Shown: positions 8,112 to 16,114 of the stretch, in pieces
Numbering within the stretch: the stretch's first letter is position 1
Layout of the letters: every line of letters begins with the position of its first letter
Assembly (NCBI GenBank): GCA_019636795.1
Contig: JAHBWW010000003.1
Span: forward strand, 310,001 to 374,000
Direction of reading: 5' to 3'
Length of the DNA: 64,000 bases
Source of the DNA: Phycisphaeraceae bacterium
GTDB lineage: Bacteria > Planctomycetota > Phycisphaerae > Phycisphaerales > UBA1924
Notes under the pieces: model-generated
Told to the model about the DNA's origin: nothing
The model's input: the letters and a program-made list of their open reading frames with translations, nothing else
Database searches by the model: none
Program-made: the position numbers and the translations under genes

Positions 8112-8729
8112 TCAACTCAGTATGGCACGCAATGCCTCAGCCTCGGCCTGCGATCTCGCAAAAAGCCTCGCCCCCTCCGCTGCTGCCTTGCGCGTCAATC
8201 GCACCACAACCTCCCGCGGCAGCAAGCCCGAACCAAAGGCTACGGGCACGCACCACGCATCACCATCCTGCTCAGCCATCTGCACATCAGAAATCACAAC
8301 CACCTCGGCTGCCAATGCCAAGGCCCCGAACATCCGTTCCAAGTGATCCTCCGCCGCTGCGAACATCACAGGCTCGAAGAGCAACGCGGGCTCAAACGCG
8401 AGTCTGAATCGAGGCTCGCTGCGAAGCAGACCCAGGCACCCCGGCACATCGCTCACCAGATGCCGCGCGTGAGGCCGAACCATCGGCACCGGATCCAATC
8501 CCCGCAGCCTTTCCATCGCGGCCTCCCTGGCCCGCGCAGACGACGGCAGAAAATGCCCCGGCACACGCTCGAACCAATCCCCCGAACGCTCCCCAAGCCA
8601 CCCAGACCAGCACACTGCCCCCGGCTCAATCACTGCCCCGGCCTCGCACGGGTTCTCCTCACAATTCCGAATCCGCGCAGCAGGCTCTTTCTCATCGATC
8701 GCAAACAACCATCCCACAAACACCCCCAC
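8112..8729 (-). CDS. Protein of unknown function (205 aa)
   Basis: Soluble, acidic protein with no signal peptide or clear membrane span. Features visible are VPGHFLPSSARAREAAMERL, a central FRLAFEPALLFEPVMFAAAE stretch and a C-terminal helix rich in Ala/Glu/Arg. I do not recognise the family. The start is GTG at 8729 with AGGA eight bases upstream. It precedes nuoC on the same strand by 85 bases, so the two could be cotranscribed, but no functional link is evident. Confidence 0.6.
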   Translation of the reverse strand: MGVFVGWLFAIDEKEPAARIRNCEENPCEAGAVIEPGAVCWSGWLGERSGDWFERVPGHFLPSSARAREAAMERLRGLDPVPMVRPHARHLVSDVPGCLGLLRSEPRFRLAFEPALLFEPVMFAAAEDHLERMFGALALAAEVVVISDVQMAEQDGDAWCVPVAFGSGLLPREVVVRLTRKAAAEGARLFARSQAEAEALRAILS

Positions 8730-8857
8730 TTCAAGTGATCCTGCGGATTCCTGCGTCCGCCTCAGTTACACGTTCGAGCGAAGCGCAGGAATCGCCCGAT
8801 ACCACTTCCCGCGGCCCGATCCAGAATCGAGTCCCGCCGAGCCGTGGAGAATCGAAC

Positions 8858-9196
8858 ATGCGACTATACGACAACGAACTCCCCCTCTTCGATCGTCGCG
8901 AAGCGGCAGCGGAGCGCAGCCCTGAGCGCGAAGACAAGGCCTTGGAAACCCCCAAAGAGCGTCACCCGCCGCTCGCGTGGGAATCCACTGAAGGCCTGAG
9001 CCGCTCTGCGATCGTCGAGCAGATTCTGGAGATCAATATCACGGCGTCGCTCGAGTTTCTGAGCGAATTCTCGGATCAGGATCTGTCCAACTACTTGAAC
9101 CACCTGTTGTGGTTACAGCAACCCAGAACCGGGCAGGCGCGCTGGATCAGGCCGGGCGATTCGCCCGCGGTCATGGCTCGCTCGCGCGATTATTAG
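8858..9196 (+). CDS. Small conserved-looking protein of unknown function
   Basis: 112 residues, soluble and charged. It begins MRLYDNELPLFDRREAAAE, has a mixed helical centre (SRSAIVEQILEINITASLEF) and ends QQPRTGQARWIRPGDSPAVM. The RxxWIRPGDSP motif looks like a conserved element of planctomycete small proteins, but this is recollection only. The ATG at 8858 has GGAGA upstream. A hairpin with a T-run follows at 9228-9256. It probably forms a single-gene transcript. Confidence 0.65.
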   Translation: MRLYDNELPLFDRREAAAERSPEREDKALETPKERHPPLAWESTEGLSRSAIVEQILEINITASLEFLSEFSDQDLSNYLNHLLWLQQPRTGQARWIRPGDSPAVMARSRDY

Positions 9197-9227
9197 TCTT
9201 GGCCATCGCTGCGTGGAGGCGATGAAG

Positions 9228-9256
9228 AGGGGCGTCCGTGGTGGGGCGCCCCTTTT
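9228..9256 (+). terminator. Intrinsic terminator
   Basis: AGGGGCG (9228-9234) pairs with CGCCCCT (9247-9253) around a 12-base loop and runs into TTTT. It follows the 112-residue gene ending at 9196. Confidence 0.7.
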
Positions 9257-9421
9257 CGCGCGCTCTTGGCATGCAAGTTGCGAATCCAGATTCCGGACGA
9301 TTGCCCCACCGCTGGCCGGAGTGAACTCTCGCTCTGAACCGGTCGATGCGTCTGGTGCGGGCAAAGTGGCCAGGGAAGGCAAGCCGTGCCCTTTGCACCG
9401 CACGTCAAGGAGTTTGGATTC

Positions 9422-10777
9422 ATGCAAAACCGTCGCACCAATTCGATTCGCGTTGTCGTCAGCCTTTGCGGGCTTGCCCTCGGTCTTGGGGCCTGTCAAT
9501 CAACCTCGCCCTGGGCTGCACAACGTGGCCCCGCGCCCGTGGCGGTCGCACAGCAGACCCCGCCCAGTACCACTCCCGCTTTTGTAAGTGAGCCGTACCA
9601 GTCGATTCCGATCTCAGCCCCGCCCGCAGCCGCGCCGGATTGGAACACTGTTGACTCGGGCTGGTCCTTCACCCAGTCTGCCGCGAGTGCAGAAAGGTCA
9701 ACGACATCAACAAACTCCTCATGGAACAACAACACTGGTACCGACATGTCGTCGCGGATCTATAGCGGGCTGCTTTCGCTCGATCTCCCGGCAGAATCTG
9801 CGCCTGGCCAGCAGTCGGCGCACACGGTCAACATCCACCAGATCAGTTTCGCGCACGACGGTGCGAACTTCGACCCGAAGGTCAGCCGCGACGGGCAGAC
9901 GCTGGTGTTCTCCAGCACCCAGCATCGCGCAACATCCGACATTTACATGCAGCGTGTCGGAAGCCGCGTTGTTTCACGCCTCACCGACGACCCGGCCCAC
10001 GATGTGATGCCAGCCATCAGCCCGGATGGTTCGCGTATCGCGTTTTCCAGCAATCGCTCGGGAAGTTGGGACATCTTCGTCATGCCCATCACCGGCGGAA
10101 AAGCAGTCCAGATCACCAGCGAAGCCGCCAACGATCTGCATCCGAGCTGGAGCCCGGACGGACAGAAACTGGTCTTTTCCCGCCTCGGAACCACCAGCGG
10201 ACGTTGGGAACTCTGGGTCGTGGATGTTTTCAATGCAGCTCAGACCGAGTTCATCGGCTACGGCCTGTTCCCCGAATGGAGCCCCCTGCCCGCGACTGGC
10301 TTTGCCGGCGCCGATCAGATTCTGTTCCAGCGCAGCCGCGAGCGTGGCAAGCGGACATTCAGCATCTGGACCCTCGATTACAACCGATCGACACATCAGG
10401 CCAGCAACGAGACTGAGGTTGTCTCCAACCCTGCGTACGCACTGATCAATCCGACGTGGAGCCCCGACGCAGCGCGCATTGTCTACGCGGCCGTTCCAAA
10501 CCCCGAGGAATGGAGTGGTCGTGCCGATATTGCGCCGACCAGCGCGTCGCTGTGGATGGTCGGAGTCGATGGCCGAGGACAGGTCAACCTCACGAGCGGC
10601 TCGTCGGTCGATCTCATGCCCGCCTGGGGCGGCAACGGGCGTGTCTTCTTCGTCTCGAATCGAGGAGGTGTCGAAAACCTCTGGTCGCTCGAGATCGCTC
10701 CGGCAATTCTTGCTGCCACCGGTGAACTTCCCAAGGGGGGCGAAACATTCACTTCGGCCCCGGCCGACAGAGAATGA
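9422..10777 (+). CDS. TolB-like beta-propeller lipoprotein
   Basis: 451 aa. The signal sequence ends with lipobox LGAC (Cys about residue 22), so it should be a periplasmic lipoprotein. A Pro/Ser/Thr-rich linker is followed by WD40-like PD40 repeats: FDPKVSRDGQTLVFSS, VMPAISPDGSRIAFSSN, LHPSWSPDGQKLVFSR, INPTWSPDAARIVYAA and LMPAWGGNGRVFFVSN. These match the propeller of TolB, which works with Pal in outer-membrane integrity. TolB proper has an extra N-terminal domain not clear here, so 'TolB-like' is safer. AAGGAG lies nine bases before the ATG. It is followed after 58 bases by another lipoprotein gene. Confidence 0.85.
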   Translation: MQNRRTNSIRVVVSLCGLALGLGACQSTSPWAAQRGPAPVAVAQQTPPSTTPAFVSEPYQSIPISAPPAAAPDWNTVDSGWSFTQSAASAERSTTSTNSSWNNNTGTDMSSRIYSGLLSLDLPAESAPGQQSAHTVNIHQISFAHDGANFDPKVSRDGQTLVFSSTQHRATSDIYMQRVGSRVVSRLTDDPAHDVMPAISPDGSRIAFSSNRSGSWDIFVMPITGGKAVQITSEAANDLHPSWSPDGQKLVFSRLGTTSGRWELWVVDVFNAAQTEFIGYGLFPEWSPLPATGFAGADQILFQRSRERGKRTFSIWTLDYNRSTHQASNETEVVSNPAYALINPTWSPDAARIVYAAVPNPEEWSGRADIAPTSASLWMVGVDGRGQVNLTSGSSVDLMPAWGGNGRVFFVSNRGGVENLWSLEIAPAILAATGELPKGGETFTSAPADRE

Positions 10778-10835
10778 GCAAAGGCAATCAGCAGTTCCGG
10801 CATGGACGCCATTTCCCGACCAAGGAGGGTCAGGC

Positions 10836-11579
10836 ATGAAAAGTTTTGCAATCCTGTCGTCCGTCGTTGCGCTCTCGCTCCTGGCGGGCTGCGAAGCACC
10901 CAAGTCGACATTCATGCCACCGAACATGATTACGTCGCCCTACGACGCGACGGTTGGCGATGTGCTGTGGGCGGTGGTCCCGCCTCGAAACGAATCGGGA
11001 ACATCACTGGTGGACCCGAACGCCTTTGGCGACAAGATCGTCGCAGCCGTGACTGAAATTCGGGGCGTGACCGCTCTTCCAGTCAACCGGACACTGGCTG
11101 CCATGCGCGCGCTTCAAATGGAGAGCGTGAACTCGCCACAAGATGTGCGCAAACTGGCGGAGACGATGGGAGTCGACGCAGTGCTGATCGGATCGATCAC
11201 CGCCTGGGATCCATACAACCCCCCTGTTATAGGGATATCACTTGCACTTTACGCGCGAACTGGGAGGCTGCAGCCGCAGGGTCCGGAGCTGAATCCAAAA
11301 GCACTCTCGAGTGCTGCAACAGACGCGAAGTTTCTTGCGCACAGTAACTTCGGGAGTTCCCCTGTTTCGGTTGCGTCCGAGCATCTGGATGCCCGCAACC
11401 ACCAGGTCAAGTTGTTTGTGAAGGAGTTTGCCCAAGGGCGGAGCGAGACCGGAACGGCGCTCGATTGGCATATCTACTTTGCCAGCATGGATTTATACAC
11501 GACTTTTGCGGCGTACCACACGGTTCGCCAGGTTATGGAGAATGAGTGGCTGCGAACCAGCCGAGCCGCGGCCGAGTAG
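10836..11579 (+). CDS. Lipoprotein, LpoB/GNA1162-like fold suspected
   Basis: 247 aa with a lipoprotein signal (MKSFAILSSVVALSLLAGC). The mature part has VLWAVVPPRNESGTS, a helix with DKIVAAVTEIRGVTALPVNR, and VRKLAETMGVDAVLIGSITA. That 'conserved strand, then (A)DAVLIGxI' layout is seen in curli CsgG/LpoB-like and GNA1162-like lipoproteins that sense or gate envelope processes; the assignment is tentative. Very strong RBS (AAGGAGGG). It probably shares a transcript with the TolB-like gene, and a hairpin follows its stop. Confidence 0.75.
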   Translation: MKSFAILSSVVALSLLAGCEAPKSTFMPPNMITSPYDATVGDVLWAVVPPRNESGTSLVDPNAFGDKIVAAVTEIRGVTALPVNRTLAAMRALQMESVNSPQDVRKLAETMGVDAVLIGSITAWDPYNPPVIGISLALYARTGRLQPQGPELNPKALSSAATDAKFLAHSNFGSSPVSVASEHLDARNHQVKLFVKEFAQGRSETGTALDWHIYFASMDLYTTFAAYHTVRQVMENEWLRTSRAAAE

Positions 11580-11581
11580 TT

Positions 11582-11602
11582 TCCAGAGAGAGGTTCTCTG
11601 GA
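11582..11602 (+). terminator. Hairpin after lipoprotein gene, possible terminator
   Basis: TCCAGAGA (11582-11589), loop GAGGT, TCTCTGGA (11595-11602): a perfect 8-bp stem starting three bases after the stop codon. No T-run follows, so it may be a weak or factor-dependent terminator or a 3'-end stabiliser. Confidence 0.4.
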
Positions 11603-11734
11603 GCGCGGTGGCCGTGTCGATTGCGCATGCCGAACCGTCAGTTTGGGACAAGATTCAGACTCAAAAGACACGAGCACAAAGATACTGATCCGGACCCGAT
11701 TTCGACCGATAGGTAGGTGCCAGAGGAGTACACG

Positions 11735-12781
11735 ATGAACACACTGCCGATCACCGACGCCTTTGCCAGTTATCTGACCGACGAACGCCGATTCAGCCCG
11801 TATACAGCCCGTTGCTACGGGGCGGATCTGCGACAGTTTGTCGAGTTTCTGAGCGAAGAGTTCGGCATCGAGCCTGATTCTGTCAGCGAAGGGAAGGCCC
11901 TCGAAGCCGCCCGCGCGGTGTATGGCCAACCTCTGCCCAAGCCCGAGACCGTGGCCGGATCGATCACCCCCAAAACGGTGACCGAACTGGTCTGCGAGGG
12001 GTCAGCCGAGACTGTGCGCACATTCCTGGCGTTCCTTGGTGAGCAGAAGTACTCGGCTGCGACGATGGCGCGCAAGATTGCGACGCTGCGGTCGTTCTAC
12101 AAGTGGGCCGACCGGCAGCGACTTGTGGCGACGAACCCGATGGCGCTGATTCGCACGCCTCGGCAGTCCAAGCGTCTGCCCAAGGCCATCACGATCGATC
12201 AGGTTGAGCGTCTGCTTTCGGCTCCCGATGACAACGACGTGCTCGGGCGGCGCGATCGGGCGATGCTCGAGACGCTGTACTCGACGGGAGTGCGCGTGAG
12301 CGAACTTGTGGGCCTGAATCTCGCGGACCTTGATCTGGCGGGCGAAGGGCTGCATGTGCGCGGCAAGGGAAAGAAGGAACGCGCAGTGCCTCTGGGCTCT
12401 CATGCGCTCAATGCCATTCGCAGGTATATCGAACTGGTTGAGAAGGATCAGCGGTATGCGTCGATCTGGTCGCAGTCGATCGCCGGCGGAGGCAAGGGCC
12501 CACTGTTTCTCAATAAGCATGGCAAGAGGTTGAGTTCGCGGTCCGTTCGCCGCAAGCTGGACAAGTACCTGCGTTCGGTGGGGCTCGACCCGACGATCAG
12601 CCCGCACACGCTGAGGCACAGTTTCGCAACTCATCTGCTCGACAACGGGGCGGACCTTCGCAGCGTGCAGGAACTGCTCGGGCATCAGTCGCTGAGCACG
12701 ACGCAGGTGTACACACACCTGACCAGCCAGCGTATCACTGAGGCCTACAAGGGCGCACACCCGCGTGCCGAAGCCAGTTGA
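11735..12781 (+). CDS. xerC: Tyrosine recombinase XerC/XerD
   Basis: Site-specific recombinase that resolves chromosome dimers at dif during division. All catalytic residues are present: Arg187 (STGVRVSEL), Lys211 (RGKGKKER), His291 and Arg294 (HTLRHSFATHLL), His317 (LLGHQSLSTTQ) and Tyr326 (VYTHL). The N-terminal SAM-like DNA-binding domain (FRRFSPYTARCY-like start) contains an extra segment of about 45 residues (roughly 40-85). This makes the protein 348 aa rather than about 300. ATG at 11735 with AGAGGAG. The symbol xerC rather than xerD is a guess. Convergent with the next gene, five bases apart. Confidence 0.9.
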   Translation: MNTLPITDAFASYLTDERRFSPYTARCYGADLRQFVEFLSEEFGIEPDSVSEGKALEAARAVYGQPLPKPETVAGSITPKTVTELVCEGSAETVRTFLAFLGEQKYSAATMARKIATLRSFYKWADRQRLVATNPMALIRTPRQSKRLPKAITIDQVERLLSAPDDNDVLGRRDRAMLETLYSTGVRVSELVGLNLADLDLAGEGLHVRGKGKKERAVPLGSHALNAIRRYIELVEKDQRYASIWSQSIAGGGKGPLFLNKHGKRLSSRSVRRKLDKYLRSVGLDPTISPHTLRHSFATHLLDNGADLRSVQELLGHQSLSTTQVYTHLTSQRITEAYKGAHPRAEAS

Positions 12782-12786
12782 GACGA

Positions 12787-14052
12787 TCAGTCACTCTCGG
12801 GTAGTTTGTGATCGAGCGATGTCGGATTGAGCACCCGCGAGAGCGCGTGCTGCCAGGAGTCTGTGCCTGCTTCGATCGGGATCGCGGCGACAAGGCGTGT
12901 CGTGGCATCGACGACCACGACGACGGTTGAGGCTCCGGGTGCGAAAAGGTCGATCGTCTCGCGTGGTGGGTGCGTGATGAGCATGCGAGGCACAGAGGCT
13001 TCGAGGCCGGGCAACAGAGGATCCGCAGCGACTCGCTCGGCGATTTTCGCAATCTCATCAAGGCGAGCGGGCGCATAGTCGGGAACGTCAAACACGGCAG
13101 CGATGCGGACGAGAGCGTGCTGCCGCGGCTGAGCGTGGAGGGCGGATTCAAGCGCGTGTTCCTGACGCAGTTGATCGATGCAGGCGATAAGGCGGTCAAG
13201 GGGAACAAGCGGTACGGTGCTGCCTTCGCGCGTGCTTACGGCGTGAAGGACGAGCACGAGGAGATCGGCTGAGCGTGGCAGGCTGGCGGTAGGCTCGGGT
13301 CGAAACGCCGAGCCGATGGTCCAGACAGTGCCAATCGCGTCAATGAGTCGAAGGCTTGCGACAGATCGACCCACATCGATCGGGGGTGTCCTTGGCGCGA
13401 GGGCTGAGACAGACGGAACGAGCGTGCGATTGGCAATCTCGATGCCCCACGCAGCAGATGATGAGGCTGGGGACCATTCGTAGGTCAGCTCGAGCGTGAA
13501 TTCGGCCTGCGGTTCGGAGGAACGAATTGTTTCGCGTACAAGGCGGCTGCTCTCTCTATCGAACTGACGTTCGACGGTGAGACGACTCGTGATGAGTGAT
13601 CGATTGTGGGCGTCTATCTCGCGAACTGCTGGCGGCTGCGACCAGGCATGACCGACGAGCGGGTTTGCGTCATCATGCTGAGACAGAAACTGCGCCAGAG
13701 GCGAGGACCACAATGGCGGAAGATGTTGGCGAAGGAGCCCGGCAAGGTCTGGACCTCGGGCAATGAATGCTGACTGCGGGTCGCGTGTGTGCCAGGCGAT
13801 GAGTGAGGCAGAGGCATCCTCACGTCGGCCGAGCACACACACACTACCCAAATCGAGGCGAAAGAGATCGGCGGCAATCATGAGGCGATACGTGGCGACA
13901 CGTCTGGTGGTGCTGCCGTGGCGCGTCGTGTCGAGGATGACGTTGACGGTTGCCTGCCATGGCTGTGCGATCGGCTGCATGACAGGAGGCGAGGCGCACG
14001 GGCGGCTGGTGAACACCACACACACGATGAGGCCGAGAAGCGGGCGCATCAT
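12787..14052 (-). CDS. Exported protein, LolA-like N-terminal region, unknown function
   Basis: 421 aa with a signal peptide (MMRPLLGLIVCVVF...). Residues about 30-200 contain a pattern reminiscent of LolA/DUF2092-type lipoprotein-binding folds (RVATYRLMIAADLFRLDLGS). The C-terminal third has ARLDEIAKIAERVAADPLLP and a hydrophobic strand STVVVVVDATTRLVAAIPIE like a thioredoxin-fold remnant, with no CxxC. Both resemblances are weak. The ATG at 14052 overlaps the folK stop by four bases (ATGA) with GGAG seven bases upstream, so its translation is likely coupled to folK. Confidence 0.6.
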   Translation of the reverse strand: MMRPLLGLIVCVVFTSRPCASPPVMQPIAQPWQATVNVILDTTRHGSTTRRVATYRLMIAADLFRLDLGSVCVLGRREDASASLIAWHTRDPQSAFIARGPDLAGLLRQHLPPLWSSPLAQFLSQHDDANPLVGHAWSQPPAVREIDAHNRSLITSRLTVERQFDRESSRLVRETIRSSEPQAEFTLELTYEWSPASSSAAWGIEIANRTLVPSVSALAPRTPPIDVGRSVASLRLIDAIGTVWTIGSAFRPEPTASLPRSADLLVLVLHAVSTREGSTVPLVPLDRLIACIDQLRQEHALESALHAQPRQHALVRIAAVFDVPDYAPARLDEIAKIAERVAADPLLPGLEASVPRMLITHPPRETIDLFAPGASTVVVVVDATTRLVAAIPIEAGTDSWQHALSRVLNPTSLDHKLPESD

Positions 14053-14558
14053 GGCGAGGCTCCGGGAGAACACTCCATCGCCCCTCGGAGGTTATTGAGT
14101 AACTCGCGAACGGTCCGGTCAAGACCCGGCACAAGTTGGTCGGGCGCGATTTCGGCCAGTGGTTCGAGCACGAAAGCCCTTTCGGCCAGGTGCGGGTGCG
14201 GGATTGTCAGGTTGGGGTCGTGGAGTTGAACCGACCCCACGATGAGCAGATCGAGATCTATTGTGCGAGGCCCCCACCGCAAACTATTGCTTCGGTCTCG
14301 GCCCAGGCTGCGTTCGACCGCGAGGAGTGCTTCGAGCAAGGCGTGCGGGGATAGCGTGGTCCGCAGCACGGCAGCGGCATTGACGTATCGCCCCTGTGGC
14401 ACGGGGCCGACGGGGTCAGTCTCGTGCAGGCTGGACACGGCTTGAACCTGAATGCCGGGCAGGTGACGGAGGGCTTCGATCGCGGCGAGAATGCGCTCGT
14501 GCCGAGGCTCGATATTCGAACCCAGACCGATGCAGGCGATTGACTCAGGGTGCAGCAT
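14049..14558 (-). CDS. folK: 2-amino-4-hydroxy-6-hydroxymethyldihydropteridine diphosphokinase
   Basis: HPPK transfers pyrophosphate from ATP to hydroxymethyl-dihydropterin in folate synthesis. The 169-residue product has CIGLGSNIEPRHERI at the start, SSLHETDPVGPVPQGRYVNA, and the PROSITE-type signature RWGPRTIDLDLL followed by IPHPHLAERAFVLEPLAEIA. Length is normal (about 160). The ATG at 14558 lacks a strong RBS. The gene lies downstream of the fliA terminator, so it is probably outside the flagellar transcript, and it overlaps the next gene by four bases. Confidence 0.95.
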   Translation of the reverse strand: MLHPESIACIGLGSNIEPRHERILAAIEALRHLPGIQVQAVSSLHETDPVGPVPQGRYVNAAAVLRTTLSPHALLEALLAVERSLGRDRSNSLRWGPRTIDLDLLIVGSVQLHDPNLTIPHPHLAERAFVLEPLAEIAPDQLVPGLDRTVRELLNNLRGAMECSPGASP

Positions 14559-14600
14559 GCGCAGGAATCCAAGCGCGGCTCGGTTGAGCGGACAAGGCCA

Positions 14601-14632
14601 GAAAGAAAATGCCCCTCGCGATGGAGGGGCAT
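14601..14632 (-). terminator. Intrinsic terminator at the end of the flagellar gene series
   Basis: Read on the minus strand: ATGCCCCTC (14632-14624), a six-base loop, GAGGGGCAT (14617-14609), then TTTTCTTTC. A 9-bp perfect stem with a T-rich tail lies directly after the fliA stop codon, so it should end the long flagellar transcript and separate it from folK. Confidence 0.85.
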
Positions 14633-14658
14633 GAATCGGCAGAAATCGAGGAGGCGTG

Positions 14659-15540
<882 letters not shown>

Positions 15541-15626
15541 TGGTCCTCTCCTTGACCCTTGTGTGTGCCCCCTGCAACGCCCTGGGGCTCATCCGTGAAA
15601 ATCAGGCCTTCCTGGCTTGACAATCC

Positions 15627-15632
15627 AGTATA
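15627..15632 (-). promoter_or_regulatory. Candidate -10 element for fliA
   Basis: TATACT read on the minus strand, in the 165-base gap upstream of fliA. The best upstream match at about 18 bases, TGTCAC, is only a poor -35. It could give fliA a separate transcript with a leader of about 80 bases. Confidence 0.35.
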
Positions 15633-15705
15633 GAGAAACTTCTCGCACGGTGACAGAATCTTTTTTGCTAAATCTGGGGCATAGAGGCCGAACAGATCCC
15701 CCGAA

Positions 15706-15996
15706 CTAACTCGCAGAGTCCGCAAAAACTCTATCGAGTTCACGATGGAGATCAAGTGCTTCCTGTTGGCGGACGGGCCTCTGGTCTCGATAATCTTCGA
15801 GAAATTCGATGATCGCGATATTCGCGCTCCACCCGATCGCCATGCCGACGGCGTAGCAGAATGCCATTGCGAGCAGTCCACGTTGGAGCACAATGATCCC
15901 CGAATTGTCCACAGCCAATCCACCGAGTATCGCCACAACGAAACCCGCCAAGGCGATCATGGCTGCAATTGGTTGGACGATCGGCTCGGAGTGCAT
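15706..15996 (-). CDS. Small two-span membrane protein between flhA and fliA
   Basis: 96 residues with two hydrophobic segments: about residues 9-29 (PIAAMIALAGFVVAILGGLA) and about 34-60 (IVLQRGLLAMAFCYAVGMAI). A charged cytoplasmic-looking tail (EDYRDQRPVRQQEALDLHRE) ends the protein. GGGGAG lies ten bases before the ATG at 15996. I do not recognise the family. It occupies the position where flhF and flhG stand in Bacillus and many other bacteria, so a role in flagellar placement or export is possible but only an inference. Confidence 0.6.
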   Translation of the reverse strand: MHSEPIVQPIAAMIALAGFVVAILGGLAVDNSGIIVLQRGLLAMAFCYAVGMAIGWSANIAIIEFLEDYRDQRPVRQQEALDLHRELDRVFADSAS

Positions 15997-16114
15997 CGGC
16001 GATAGTCTCCCCGCGCGGTTGAGCGCCCCCCGACATCATCGGTCGAATGGACACGCAAGTTCAGTGCCATGGCAAAATGCGTGGGGAATACTCGAACTCA
16101 ATCCGCACATAGTT

